A DNA stretch of 64,000 bases from Stanieria cyanosphaera PCC 7437 (GTDB lineage Bacteria; Cyanobacteriota; Cyanobacteriia; Cyanobacteriales; Xenococcaceae): NCBI RefSeq assembly GCF_000317575.1, contig NC_019748.1, forward strand, positions 2,810,501 to 2,874,500, in the 5' to 3' direction. The notes beneath the pieces are model-generated. The model worked only from the letters and a program-made list of their open reading frames with translations, was not told where the DNA came from and made no database searches. This document shows positions 34,605 through 44,135 of this stretch, in pieces (within the stretch, counting starts at the first letter, position 1; each line of letters starts with the position of its first letter). A program made the translations under genes and the position numbers.

Positions 34605-35984
34605 TTAACTGTTTTCTCCTTCAGTTTCTATTGCTGCTTCAGCGTCGTTTTTCTCTTCTGTTTCCGACAAAGAACCACTAGGAACTAATTCTACCTGAGC
34701 TTTTTCTCTCAAGCAATCAAGGGTTTTTTCTCTGGTCAAATCTTCTTCAACCATTTTTCTCAAGCGGTCGCGATCAAGCTCTTGTCCTGCAAGTTCTTGC
34801 TCAATTTCTGCCATTTTCTTAACAATCTCTGCTTCACTAGGCAGTAAAGATTCTCTTTTGGCAATTTCTGAGATTATTAAGTTTTTTTGCAGATTTTCAA
34901 TCGCTTCTGGACGAGCATTATCTCTCATTTTAGGAATGCTATCGGCATTGACTAACCTTTTAACATCTAAACCCATTTGTTGCATTTGTACTAACGTTTG
35001 AGTCAATACTTGGGTTACTTCTTCTTGAACTAAAGTTTCTGGTAAGTCTACAGTGCTTCTTTCGACTAAAGCAGCAATAATAGCCTCATTAATTTTATTT
35101 TTTGTTTCGTTGGCTGCTTTTTCTTGGAATTGCTTTTCTAAAGATTCTTTTAATTCAGCAAAGGTTTCAAACTCACTCACTTCTTGAGCAAAATCGTCAT
35201 CCAAATCGGGTAACTCTTTAGCTTTAAGTTCTTTAAGGGTAATCGAAAATACGGCAGGTTTTCCAGCTAACTCTTCTTTGGGATAATCTTCAGGAAAAGT
35301 TACCGAGACTTCTTTCGTTTCTTCTGGTTTCAGGCCGACAACTCCTTCGACCATACCTGGAATGAGTTTACCTTCAGCAATCTCAACTTGAAAGTTAGTC
35401 GCACTACCGCCTTCGATCTCAGTTCCTTCTTCTCCTTCGGACATGAGTTTGCCACTAAAATCAATAATGGCAATGTCTCCCATTGCGGCAGGACGATCTT
35501 CAATCGGAACTAAATCAGCTTGTTGCGCACGACGTTGTTCGATAAAATCGTCTACTTGTTCGGGAGCGTAAACCGATTCTTCTGCTTTAACGTTAATCGT
35601 TTGATAATCACCTAATTCTATTGTAGGAGGTATATCTACCGCAGCAGAAAAACTAATGGGTTCACCAGGATGATATTGTTGAATCAATTCATCAAAATTA
35701 GAACGAAGCTGATAGTTTCCCAACGCTTCAATGGATTCTTGTTTGATTGCCTCTGTTAAACTGGTTTGAATTAATTCTTCTAAAGCTGCTGCTTTAATTT
35801 TTTGACTACCAATTCTTTGCAGCAAAACTTGTCGTGGGACTTTACCTTGGCGAAACCCAGGAATATTACTGGAACGGGCGAGGTTTTGTACCACTTTTTC
35901 GTAGGTACTGCGAGAAGTTTCTCCTGAAATTTCTATTTCTAATTTTATTTGGCTGTCAGGAAGCTTTTCCTGGGTTACTTTCAT
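34605..35984 (-). CDS. tig: Trigger factor
   Basis: 459 residues. Ribosome-bound chaperone and peptidyl-prolyl isomerase. The N-terminal ribosome-binding domain has the signature PGFRQGKVPR. The FKBP-type domain lies at about 165-250 (GDIAIIDFSGKLMSEGEEG...VTFPEDYP), and the C-terminal helical arms end in an acidic tail (EEKNDAEAAIETEGENS). The order tig-clpP2-clpX is the usual one in bacteria. Confidence 0.97.
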   Translation of the reverse strand: MKVTQEKLPDSQIKLEIEISGETSRSTYEKVVQNLARSSNIPGFRQGKVPRQVLLQRIGSQKIKAAALEELIQTSLTEAIKQESIEALGNYQLRSNFDELIQQYHPGEPISFSAAVDIPPTIELGDYQTINVKAEESVYAPEQVDDFIEQRRAQQADLVPIEDRPAAMGDIAIIDFSGKLMSEGEEGTEIEGGSATNFQVEIAEGKLIPGMVEGVVGLKPEETKEVSVTFPEDYPKEELAGKPAVFSITLKELKAKELPDLDDDFAQEVSEFETFAELKESLEKQFQEKAANETKNKINEAIIAALVERSTVDLPETLVQEEVTQVLTQTLVQMQQMGLDVKRLVNADSIPKMRDNARPEAIENLQKNLIISEIAKRESLLPSEAEIVKKMAEIEQELAGQELDRDRLRKMVEEDLTREKTLDCLREKAQVELVPSGSLSETEEKNDAEAAIETEGENS

Positions 35985-36474
35985 CGATGGTTCTATTTAG
36001 TAACTACTTTAGTTTTATTATGTCTTGAAGCGAGGAGTAATTAACTTAAAAATTAGCTTAAGACTCCCCGCAGCTATGTTATCTTACCAATTAGAAGTTG
36101 GTTGATTCCACTAGATTGGCACAATTTTGATTTTTTCAATATAGTAGGCGTGCGACCAATAGTTGATAATATTACATCTGTGGTCTAGAAAGAAAAAAAA
36201 ATTAATTTGAGCTATTACGATTAAATTAATCTAAACTGTTATCAATCAAGCAAACCAGTCAATTGAAGAATTGTTGCAGACTGTAAAAGTCAACTGGAGA
36301 GGTTAATCGATCTGGTAAGATTAACAAATATTAAATTAGCTTTAAATCAATATAGCTTAAAAGTAATTTAATCATAATTATCTAATTCATAAAATAAAAC
36401 TTAAATAGTAATCACGCTCTCGTTAAAAGCGAGGCATAATTTGTGAAAGTAGTATCAAGGGGAGGTTTAAATCA
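35985..36474. other. Divergent promoter region tig/asd
   Basis: 490 bases containing the tig leader hairpin (36030-36071) and the asd promoter side. An asd ribosome binding site (GGGGAGG, about 36459-36465) sits before the TTG start. No open frame is seen. Confidence 0.45.
36030..36071 (-). promoter_or_regulatory. Hairpin in the tig leader
   Basis: Arms GCGAGGAGT (36030-36038) and ACTCCCCGC (36063-36071) pair except for one position, around an AT-rich loop. It lies about 45 bases upstream of the tig start and may be part of the 5' untranslated region. Confidence 0.4.
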
Positions 36475-37518
36475 TTGTCTGGTGGAATTAATGTCGCTAT
36501 TTTGGGAGCAACTGGAGCAGTAGGACAAGAACTACTTCAATTATTAGCAACTCGTCAGTTTCCTTTAAAAAATCTCAAACTGTTGGCTTCTCCTCGTTCG
36601 GCAGGTACAACAATTAACTACAGTGGAGAAGAACTTGAAGTAGAAGCAGTTGCCGAAGATTCTTTTCAGGATGTAGATTTGGTTTTAGCTTCAGCAGGTA
36701 GTTCTACCTCAAAAACCTGGGCAGCCAAAGCAGTAGCAGCAGGGGCAGTTGTGATCGATAATTCTAGTGCTTTTCGGATGAATCCCGAAGTGCCTTTAGT
36801 TGTTCCTGAAATTAATCCCGAAGCAGCAGCAAAACATCAAGGTATCATTGCTAATCCTAATTGCACCACAATTTTGATGGGAGTAGCTATTTATCCTCTC
36901 CACCAAGTTCAACCAATTAAGCGCGTGGTAGTCTCTACTTATCAATCTGCTTCTGGTGCTGGTGCTAGAGCGATGGAAGAAGTAAAAACTCAATCTCAAG
37001 CTATTTTGGCTGGCGAAACTCCTCAACCCGAAATTTTGCCTTATCCTTTGGCGTTTAATCTTTTTCCTCATAATTCTCCTCTCAATGAGCAAGGATATTG
37101 TGAAGAAGAGATGAAAATGATCAATGAAACCAGAAAAATTTTTAATGCTCCCCAGTTAAGTTTAAGTGCTACTTGTGTACGCGTGCCTGTGTTGAGAGCG
37201 CATTCTGAAGCAATCAATTTAGAATTCGAGCAACCTTTTGCTGTACAACAAGCTAGAGACATTATTGCCCAAGCCAAAGGTGTAAAATTAGTCGAAGATT
37301 GGCAAGCTAATTATTTCCCAATGCCTATTGATGCTACAGGTAAGGATGAAGTTTTAGTAGGACGGATTCGTCAAGATTTATCTCATCCTTGTGGTTTGGA
37401 ATTGTGGCTTTGTGGTGATCAAATTCGTAAAGGAGCAGCTTTGAATGCCATTCAGATTGCTGAGTTACTACTGCAAGAAAATTGGTTGAAAACAACTAAT
37501 AGTAAAGTTGTAGTCTAG
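36475..37518 (+). CDS. asd: Aspartate-semialdehyde dehydrogenase
   Basis: 347 residues. NADPH-dependent reduction of aspartyl phosphate to aspartate semialdehyde, the branch point to lysine, threonine and methionine. N-terminal GATGAVGQELL binds NADP; the active-site Cys is C130 in NPNCTT; STYQSASGAG and the later RVPVLRAHSEA are family marks. The start is TTG at 36475, supported by a strong GGGGAGG 9-10 bases upstream; no ATG is available in frame nearby. First gene of asd-dapA-rnj. Confidence 0.97.
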   Translation: MSGGINVAILGATGAVGQELLQLLATRQFPLKNLKLLASPRSAGTTINYSGEELEVEAVAEDSFQDVDLVLASAGSSTSKTWAAKAVAAGAVVIDNSSAFRMNPEVPLVVPEINPEAAAKHQGIIANPNCTTILMGVAIYPLHQVQPIKRVVVSTYQSASGAGARAMEEVKTQSQAILAGETPQPEILPYPLAFNLFPHNSPLNEQGYCEEEMKMINETRKIFNAPQLSLSATCVRVPVLRAHSEAINLEFEQPFAVQQARDIIAQAKGVKLVEDWQANYFPMPIDATGKDEVLVGRIRQDLSHPCGLELWLCGDQIRKGAALNAIQIAELLLQENWLKTTNSKVVV

Positions 37519-37621
37519 CAAAACAACTTGGCGACTTTGATTGATAGGGAAACTAATCAAATTGTTCTGCACTTGAGCTTCTGTTACATTAGTTATTTGA
37601 AATTTTGCATATTTATTTGTT

Positions 37622-38512
37622 ATGAGTTATGAACCTTTTGGCAGAGTAGTAGTGGCAATGGTTACTCCGTTTGCAGATGACGGAAGTGTAGACTACGAAG
37701 TAGCAGAAAAATTAGCTGTTCACTTAGTCGACAATGGTAATGACGGTTTAGTAATCTGTGGAACGACAGGAGAGTCTCCTACTTTAACTTGGGAAGAAGA
37801 ATATGAATTATTCCAAGTGGTTAAACAAGCAGTAGGGCATCGTGCTAAAATTATCGCGGGAACTGGTTCAAACTCAACTCATGAAGCGATCGCAGCAACC
37901 CAAAAAGCAGCTAAATTAGGCTTAGATGGTTCTTTGCAAGTCGTTCCTTATTACAATAAGCCACCCCAAGAAGGATTGTATCAACATTTTAAAGCGATCG
38001 CTATTGCTTGCCCCGATTTGCCTTTGATGTTATACAATGTACCAAGTCGTACGAGTCGCAATCTGGAAGCTGAGACAGTTGCCAAATTAGCTGAAATTGA
38101 TAATATTATTGCTATTAAAGAAGCCAGTGGAGATTTAGAACAAGCTTGTCAAATTCGCCGTTTAACACCTGATTCTTTTGCAATTTATTCTGGTGAAGAT
38201 GCCCTAACATTACCTTTGTTAACTGTGGGAGGTGTAGGCGTAGTAAGTGTTGCCAGTCATTTAGTCGGTAAACAAATGCAAGAAATGATTGCAGCATTTA
38301 CTCAAGGCAATAATCAGTTAGCCCAAGAAATTCAGTTAAAACTTTTCCCTTTATTTAAAATTTTATTTGCTACTACTAACCCAATTGTTGTTAAAACAGC
38401 TTTAAACTTGCAAGGTTGGCAGGTTGGCAGTTTGCGTCCGCCTCTTTGTGAGTTACAATTAGATTTAAAAGAAAAATTAACCACAATTCTTAAGGAATTA
38501 AAATTACTTTGA
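37622..38512 (+). CDS. dapA: 4-hydroxy-tetrahydrodipicolinate synthase
   Basis: 296 residues. It condenses pyruvate with aspartate semialdehyde, the first committed lysine/diaminopimelate step. TIM-barrel motifs are [15 protein letters not shown]138 ([10 protein letters not shown]), and Schiff-base K166 ([10 protein letters not shown]). It lies 104 bases after asd, whose product it uses, and before the RNase J gene, a common cyanobacterial order. Confidence 0.97.
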   Translation: MSYEPFGRVVVAMVTPFADDGSVDYEVAEKLAVHLVDNGNDGLVICGTTGESPTLTWEEEYELFQVVKQAVGHRAKIIAGTGSNSTHEAIAATQKAAKLGLDGSLQVVPYYNKPPQEGLYQHFKAIAIACPDLPLMLYNVPSRTSRNLEAETVAKLAEIDNIIAIKEASGDLEQACQIRRLTPDSFAIYSGEDALTLPLLTVGGVGVVSVASHLVGKQMQEMIAAFTQGNNQLAQEIQLKLFPLFKILFATTNPIVVKTALNLQGWQVGSLRPPLCELQLDLKEKLTTILKELKLL

Positions 38513-38799
38513 GTTTATTATTAGTGCATAGAGATAAACTTCCACTCATAACCTATAAAAGTTGCTATATATAATAATAAAAATAAAATCTTCAATTTAA
38601 AATTAAACAAATTTTTTAAAAATCGAATCATAATTAGCAATTAGTCAGTAGAAGCTTGTTGCTTTCTGATTATTTGTTAGCTGTCATTTATTTAAAATAA
38701 TTCAATTCAATAAACCAAATAATTTAATAAAAATCTTTTTACTTTAACTAACTCATTAGTTAACAAAAAGCCTAATTCACTAACCTAATCAGGAAAAAC
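38513..38799. other. Gap between dapA and rnj
   Basis: 287 AT-rich bases with no gene. The length suggests rnj has its own promoter. Confidence 0.35.
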
Positions 38800-40554
38800 A
38801 TGAACAAAAATGACAAACCAACTCTAAAAATTATTCCCCTTGGTGGGCTACATGAAATTGGCAAAAATACCTGTGTTTTTGAATATGAAGACGAAATTAT
38901 TTTATTAGATGCAGGTCTAGCTTTTCCTACCGATGAAATGCACGGGATTAATATAGTGCTTCCCGACATGACCTATCTACGGGAAAATCGCCACAAAATT
39001 AAAGGTATGATCGTAACTCATGGTCATGAAGATCATATTGGTGGGATACCCTATCATCTTAAACAATTTGACATTCCAGTCATTTATGGTCCTCGTTTAG
39101 CGATGGCTTTACTCAATGATAAATTGGAAGAAGCAGGCTTACGCGATCGCACAATTCTCAAAACTGTTGCTCCAAGAGAAATAGTTCGGTTAGGACAATC
39201 TTTCTTGGTTGAGTTTATTCGTAACACTCACTCCATTGCCGATAGTTTCAGTGTTGCTATTAACACTCCTCTAGGAGTAGTTATCCATACGGGAGATTTC
39301 AAAATTGACCATACCCCGATTGATGGCGAGACTTACGATTTACAAAAATTGGCAGAACATGGAGAAAAAGGAGTTCTGTGTCTGCTAAGTGATTCTACCA
39401 ATGCCGAAGTTCCAGGACATACACCTCCAGAAAGTGCTGTTTATCCCAATTTAGACCGTATCTTTGCTCAAGCTGAAGGAAGGTTAATGGTCACAACTTT
39501 TGCCTCTTCAGTTCATCGAGTTAATATTATTTTGCAACTGGCACAAAAACATCGACGTAAAGTAGTTGTGGTAGGGCGATCGATGCTGAATGTAATCGCT
39601 CATGCTCGTAATTTAGGTTATATCAAATGTCCAGACGATTTGTTTGAACCACTTAAAGCTCTTAATCGCCTTGCCGATGAACAAGTAGTAATTTTAACGA
39701 CAGGTTCTCAAGGTGAACCCCTTGCTGCCATGACTCGTATTTCTCGCAAAGATCACCGCCATATTCGAGTTAAACCAGGAGATACGATTGTCTTTTCAGC
39801 TAATCCAATTCCAGGCAATACGATCGCCGTTGTCAATACAATTGATCGTCTGATGATGCAAGGAGCTAAAGTCATTTATGGCAAAGATAAAGGTATTCAT
39901 GTATCTGGACATGGAGCGCAAGAAGACCACAAACTGATGCTAGCTTTAACCAAACCCAAATTTTTTGTTCCCGTTCATGGTGAACATCGAATGTTAGTTA
40001 AACACGCTGAAATGTCTCAGGCAATGGGTATTCCAGCCGAAAATACGGTGGTAATTAATAACGGTGATATTGTCGAATTAACTGAAGAAAGTATTCGTAT
40101 TGCAGGACAAGTACCTTCTGGAATCGAATTAGTCGATAGCGCAGGAATTGTCCACGATACAGTGATGAAAGAAAGACAACAATTAGCAGAAGATGGTGTA
40201 GTGACTGTCGCTACTGCTGTGGATTGGTTAGGCAAATTAATTACTCCTCCTGCCATTCATTTGAGAGGCGTGGTAACCACAGTCGAAAAATCTTTATTAC
40301 AACAATTAATTGTTAGAAGTATTGAAAAATTCTTGAGCGATCGCTGGGATGAATTTAATCAGACTATTGATGGTGAAATAGAAGTAGATTGGACAGGAAT
40401 TCGGATTGAAATTGAAAGTAATTTACAACGATTAATTAACCGAGAGTTGAGAAGTCGACCTTTAGTAGTCTTTTTGTTGCAAACACCAGAAAAACCGGCT
40501 CTTAAATCTACTGCTCGCAGAAGACGCAGATCGACTGCTTCAGTTGCTCTATAA
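38800..40554 (+). CDS. rnj: Ribonuclease J
   Basis: 584 residues. Metallo-beta-lactamase/beta-CASP nuclease for mRNA decay and rRNA processing, with endonuclease and 5' exonuclease activity in this family. The metal site HGHEDH is at residues 74-79. Further marks are TGDFKIDHTP, the beta-CASP motifs (VVVGRSMLNVIAHA; TGSQGEP), and VHGEHRMLVKH. The C-terminal domain is shorter than in some cyanobacteria and ends in a basic RRRRSTA stretch. A strong terminator follows. Confidence 0.95.
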   Translation: MNKNDKPTLKIIPLGGLHEIGKNTCVFEYEDEIILLDAGLAFPTDEMHGINIVLPDMTYLRENRHKIKGMIVTHGHEDHIGGIPYHLKQFDIPVIYGPRLAMALLNDKLEEAGLRDRTILKTVAPREIVRLGQSFLVEFIRNTHSIADSFSVAINTPLGVVIHTGDFKIDHTPIDGETYDLQKLAEHGEKGVLCLLSDSTNAEVPGHTPPESAVYPNLDRIFAQAEGRLMVTTFASSVHRVNIILQLAQKHRRKVVVVGRSMLNVIAHARNLGYIKCPDDLFEPLKALNRLADEQVVILTTGSQGEPLAAMTRISRKDHRHIRVKPGDTIVFSANPIPGNTIAVVNTIDRLMMQGAKVIYGKDKGIHVSGHGAQEDHKLMLALTKPKFFVPVHGEHRMLVKHAEMSQAMGIPAENTVVINNGDIVELTEESIRIAGQVPSGIELVDSAGIVHDTVMKERQQLAEDGVVTVATAVDWLGKLITPPAIHLRGVVTTVEKSLLQQLIVRSIEKFLSDRWDEFNQTIDGEIEVDWTGIRIEIESNLQRLINRELRSRPLVVFLLQTPEKPALKSTARRRRRSTASVAL

Positions 40555-40580
40555 CAAAGTTATTAAGATTGTAAGCAGAG

Positions 40581-40604
40581 AGTGGGCAATGCCCACTTTT
40601 TTTT
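40581..40604 (+). terminator. Intrinsic terminator of rnj
   Basis: Perfect stem AGTGGG-CAATG-CCCACT followed by eight T residues, 27 bases after the rnj stop. Confidence 0.9.
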
Positions 40605-40732
40605 GCTTTGTGAAAAAGTTTCTTGAATTTGAGCTTTTAGTTAATGCTTCGGGAAGTCTATACATATAACCGTCAAGGAAAAAACTCTGCGTTCCTAAGA
40701 AAAAATACTGCTAGTAAATCGTAACTATAATT

Positions 40733-41500
40733 ATGGAATCTTTGAATTTTGACTTTTCTCGGCAAACAGCTACAACCATCAAATTTATCGAAGAAATCGG
40801 CATTATTATCGCTGCTAAAAATTTAACCCCGACAATGGTTAGTCAAGACTTTCTCAAATTTAGTGGTATTGTTCCTCAAAACTGGGAATTGTCACAAGAA
40901 CCAATTCTAAATCCAACCTATGCCCAACTAAACTTTCAAAACGGAATTAATATTGTTGCTCAACCTCGAACTATTACTATTAATGAATCGATTACAGGTA
41001 AAAGCATTAATGAAATACAATCACCCCTAGTAACCAGAAAATATGTAGAAAAATTACCTCATGCTGAATATCAAGCCCTTAGCTTTAGCCCTAAGATTAT
41101 CGTTCCATTTCCTAATAACGGCGAAATTGCTTATAAATATCTAACTAAAACTCTTTTAGCTCCAGGTTCTTGGCACGAAATAGGCAAAGGATTAGTACAG
41201 GCAGGCATTAATTTAGTCTATCAATTAGACCGATGTCAATTAACTCTCAGTATTAGTGAAGCCAGATTACAGCAACCACAACAACAGCCAGTGTTTGCCC
41301 TTTTATTTGCTGGAAGTTTTAACTACAGTATTACTAATGATAACCCCCAACAACGTTTAGAAAGACTTGCTCAAGGATTAAATTTTTGGCAAACTGATTT
41401 GCAAACTTTTCGAGAATTAGTCAATCAAAAGTTTTTAGCAGAAGGAAATATTGGTCAATTTACTCAAGAAGCAAGCATCTTTCCCGTTGGTGCTATGTAA
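40733..41500 (+). CDS. Conserved-looking cyanobacterial protein, function unknown
   Basis: 255 residues, not recognised. Soluble, no signal peptide. The opening NFDFSRQTATTIKFIEEIGIIIAAKNLTPTMV is followed by strand-rich segments and a C-terminal helical part (QRLERLAQGLNFWQTDLQTFRELVNQKFL). It lies between rnj and rpmF and reads as a normal, intact gene. No catalytic motif is evident. Confidence 0.6.
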   Translation: MESLNFDFSRQTATTIKFIEEIGIIIAAKNLTPTMVSQDFLKFSGIVPQNWELSQEPILNPTYAQLNFQNGINIVAQPRTITINESITGKSINEIQSPLVTRKYVEKLPHAEYQALSFSPKIIVPFPNNGEIAYKYLTKTLLAPGSWHEIGKGLVQAGINLVYQLDRCQLTLSISEARLQQPQQQPVFALLFAGSFNYSITNDNPQQRLERLAQGLNFWQTDLQTFRELVNQKFLAEGNIGQFTQEASIFPVGAM

Positions 41501-41557
41501 TTTTTGAACTAAGGAATTACAATAGAAAGGTTGTGCATTCATATTACATTTAATCCT

Positions 41558-41737
41558 ATGGCTGTTCCTAAGAAGAAAACATCTAATTCAAAACGCAATC
41601 ATCGCAAAGCCCACTGGAAAAGAAAAGCTGCTCTAGAAGCTCAAAAAGCTCTTTCTCTAGGTAAATCAGTTTTAACTGGACGTTCTAATAGCTTTGTTTA
41701 CCCTACTGACGAAGAAGAGGAAGAAGAAAACGAATAA
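41558..41737 (+). CDS. rpmF: 50S ribosomal protein L32
   Basis: 59 residues, starting [20 protein letters not shown], the canonical L32 start. An upstream TTG at 41531 would add nine unrelated residues. The C-terminal tail is strongly acidic (DEEEEEEN). The zinc-binding Cys of some L32 forms are absent. It is followed 98 bases later by a molybdopterin oxidoreductase gene. Confidence 0.97.
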   Translation: MAVPKKKTSNSKRNHRKAHWKRKAALEAQKALSLGKSVLTGRSNSFVYPTDEEEEEENE

Positions 41738-41835
41738 ACCACTCATTTCAGTCTCTGGCTAGCAATCAAAGTGAAATACTTTTGGTTCAAAGCTAGCTAG
41801 ACTAATTAAAAAGATAGTATTGTGACTGAAATTTT

Positions 41836-42432
41836 ATGTTAGGCAAGTTTTTTCAAAAACCAACACCAGACGCAGATACTCGTGTTCCTCCTGGTCAATA
41901 TTTAGCTAAGGGTTTTCCTGTCCTTACCTATGGAGAAACTCCCCAAATTAGTACTGATAAATGGAAATTTCGAGTTTGGGGATTAGCTACAGAAAAAACT
42001 TTGAGTTGGTCGGATTTTATGAATCTACCGCAATATGATTTCACGGCTGACTTTCATTGCGTAACTCGCTGGTCAAAATTAGATGTCAAATGGACTGGTG
42101 TTAAAGTTACAGATTTCATAGAATTAATTCAGTTAGACCCCAAAGCAACCCATCTCATGCAGCATTGCTATGGCGGTTACACTACCAATATTTCTCTAGA
42201 AGACTTTCTAAGAGAAGAAAACTTTTTTGCCCACACTTTGTTCGGTGAACCTTTACCCGCAGAGCATGGCGGTCCAATGCGTTTAGTAGTACCCCATCTT
42301 TATGCCTGGAAAAGTGCCAAGTGGATTAATGGTTTAGAATTTCTCGACCATGATGAATTAGGCTTTTGGGAACGAAATGGTTATCACCGTCGAGGAGAAC
42401 CTTGGGCAGAAGAGCGTTATGCTGGTCTTTAA
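41836..42432 (+). CDS. Molybdopterin-dependent oxidoreductase (sulfite oxidase-like fold)
   Basis: 198 residues. A stand-alone oxidoreductase molybdopterin-binding domain related to YedY/sulfite oxidase. The molybdenum ligand Cys is in TADFHCVTRWSKLDVKWTG, followed by HCYGGYTTNISLEDFL, GEPLPAEHGGPMRLVVPHLYAWKSAKW, and the C-terminal FWERNGYHRRGEPWAEERY. It lacks a Tat signal and dimerisation domain, so it is probably cytoplasmic. The substrate is unknown, possibly an S- or N-oxide. Confidence 0.92.
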   Translation: MLGKFFQKPTPDADTRVPPGQYLAKGFPVLTYGETPQISTDKWKFRVWGLATEKTLSWSDFMNLPQYDFTADFHCVTRWSKLDVKWTGVKVTDFIELIQLDPKATHLMQHCYGGYTTNISLEDFLREENFFAHTLFGEPLPAEHGGPMRLVVPHLYAWKSAKWINGLEFLDHDELGFWERNGYHRRGEPWAEERYAGL

Positions 42433-42439
42433 TTAAATT

Positions 42440-42655
42440 TTATTCAATTTCTTGATAATAGCTTTGTAGCAAGTTTTCCAACTGTTCTTGAGGACAACAT
42501 TGTATCAAAGCTTCAAAAACCTCTACTAATTTGGCTGCACTATCTCCCAAAATGGGACTTAACCCCCAAACATCTTGCACCCATTCTTGAGGCTGTTGGT
42601 CATCAAAAATTAAACGTTCTAAAAGTTGTTTAGCTTCTGTTTGAGATAAAGACAT
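42440..42655 (-). CDS. Small helical protein, function unknown
   Basis: 71 residues: LSQTEAKQLLERLIFDDQQPQEWVQDVWGLSP, then an amphipathic helix and an acidic end. It looks all-helical. Similar short acidic proteins next to cyanobacterial genes exist, but I cannot name the family. Convergent with the molybdopterin oxidoreductase gene, 8 bases between stops. Confidence 0.6.
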   Translation of the reverse strand: MSLSQTEAKQLLERLIFDDQQPQEWVQDVWGLSPILGDSAAKLVEVFEALIQCCPQEQLENLLQSYYQEIE

Positions 42656-42764
42656 AAGCTTGATTATCCTTATTTTTGAGTTTTATAGCAGTACAAGTAA
42701 AGATTACGATTAAATAGTGTGGAAAACCGAACCTTTACTACATTGACGCATTTTACAAGCAATT

Positions 42765-42782
42765 GTTACATTTATTTACATA
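42765..42782 (+). promoter_or_regulatory. HLR1 box (RpaB binding site) upstream of psb34
   Basis: GTTACATT-TA-TTTACATA matches the published HLR1 consensus exactly: two (G/T)TTACA(T/A)(T/A) repeats separated by two bases. It lies 38 bases before the psb34 ATG, fitting high-light control by RpaB. A half-site (TTTTACAA) occurs at 42751-42758. Confidence 0.75.
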
Positions 42783-42820
42783 TTGAAATTAAACTTATAA
42801 CAAAGAGGTAAAAGTAAATT

Positions 42821-43051
42821 ATGACTATTTTAATTGGATTATTCATTGTTGGTTGGACTGCTGCTGCGGTATTAGGTACTCAAGCTTATTTTTTAGGTGA
42901 ACAAACTAAACCAATTCACGAACGTAATCTCAAATCTCAATCTTTTAAAAAACTAGCTAAAGCTGTTACAGGTAAAGACATTGACTATGCTCAAAGAACT
43001 CCAGCTTATGGTTTAGATGCTTATACCAGTAGCAATCTTCCTAACACTTAA
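42821..43051 (+). CDS. psb34: Photosystem II assembly protein Psb34
   Basis: 76 residues. One membrane helix (about 3-25, ILIGLFIVGWTAAAVLGTQAYF) is followed by the conserved GEQTKPIHERN and a stromal tail ending DAYTSSNLPNT. This matches Psb34 (ssl1498/Tsl0063-type), a single-helix subunit that binds PSII intermediates and is thought to compete with high-light-inducible proteins at CP47. An HLR1 box upstream and an intrinsic terminator downstream frame it as a monocistronic light-regulated gene. Confidence 0.85.
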   Translation: MTILIGLFIVGWTAAAVLGTQAYFLGEQTKPIHERNLKSQSFKKLAKAVTGKDIDYAQRTPAYGLDAYTSSNLPNT

Positions 43052-43096
43052 ATAGCAAACAACCCCAAAAGCTTGATAACGATTTTTGTCAAACCG

Positions 43097-43125
43097 CAAC
43101 CCAGCTTCTCGGGTTGTTTTTTTTT
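43097..43125 (+). terminator. Intrinsic terminator of psb34
   Basis: CAACCC (43097-43102) pairs with GGGTTG (43111-43116) around AGCTTCTC, followed by nine T residues. Confidence 0.9.
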
Positions 43126-43167
43126 AATGGGATTAATTATTGAGGAGGGATAGCAAAAATTTCTAAT

Positions 43168-43884
43168 TTACTCAGCCGTAACAAGTTCGGTGCTACCTGG
43201 AGTACGACGACGAGTAAGAGTGTTAAACAGCATCTTACCAATAGCTTTAATTAAGTTTCCTTCTAATTCTTGGAACATTTTCATGTTCATGCCAAAAGCA
43301 TCATTAGCCTCTTGAACAATTTCTTCGGCTGTTTGTTGGTCTACAGGTAACTCATCCATCGTTTGACGATATTCATTTTTAAATGCTTTTTCGTCTGGGA
43401 TATCTTTAAATTCGTAGAAAGCAGTACCTTCGCCATCAGAAAGATTCATTGCTCTTTGAGAAATCTTTTTGAGGATTTGTCCTCCAGATAAATCTCCTAA
43501 ATAACGAGTATAAGAATGAGCAACCAACAATTCTGGTTTAGTATTAGCTACTTCTCTAATTCTGGCAACATAAGCTTTTCCTGCTTCAGATAGAGTAGCT
43601 TCTTCACGCCAATTAGGGCCGTAATAAAAATATAGATCTTGCTCCAGACTATGTTGGCGATTTAATTGAGGAAAATAAATTTTTGAGACTACAGGATGGT
43701 CTTTTAATCTTTCCATTTCTTCTTCCATCGCGGAATAAACGAAATAGAGATTAGCAACTAATTTGCGATAGGATTTTTTTTCAACTACTCCTTTAAGAAA
43801 ACATTTAACAAAACCAACATTTTCCGCCATTGTGTGGGATTTTTTAGTCCCTTCTCGTAACATAGTGGCTAAATTAACGCTCAT
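43168..43884 (-). CDS. ho1: Heme oxygenase (ferredoxin-dependent)
   Basis: 238 residues. It opens heme to biliverdin IXalpha, the precursor of phycobilin pigments. Proximal His H17 lies in REGTKKSHTMAENVGF; the distal-helix motif is RYLGDLSGGQILKKI; YFVYSAMEEEME is also typical. Length fits HO1 proteins of cyanobacteria. It is convergent with psb34; 44 bases separate the psb34 terminator from its stop. Confidence 0.96.
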   Translation of the reverse strand: MSVNLATMLREGTKKSHTMAENVGFVKCFLKGVVEKKSYRKLVANLYFVYSAMEEEMERLKDHPVVSKIYFPQLNRQHSLEQDLYFYYGPNWREEATLSEAGKAYVARIREVANTKPELLVAHSYTRYLGDLSGGQILKKISQRAMNLSDGEGTAFYEFKDIPDEKAFKNEYRQTMDELPVDQQTAEEIVQEANDAFGMNMKMFQELEGNLIKAIGKMLFNTLTRRRTPGSTELVTAE

Positions 43885-44135
43885 GCTAAAATTCCTGCTC
43901 TTATGATGAACAACAGATCTACGATTTTTTTACAAAAGATCAAAATTTTATACCTAATTGGCTAGAGTAAACTGATTTAATGAGACTTTTTATTAAGAAT
44001 TTTTACATCAAACGGATCAAATAACTTGAAAAATACGATTTTCAATACTTTAAGGCGACTTCAATAGTTTTTTTCATGTTAAGTTTATTAAATTAATTGG
44101 GTAATTAATCAATAGTCAATGAGCGGTTGGCTTCG

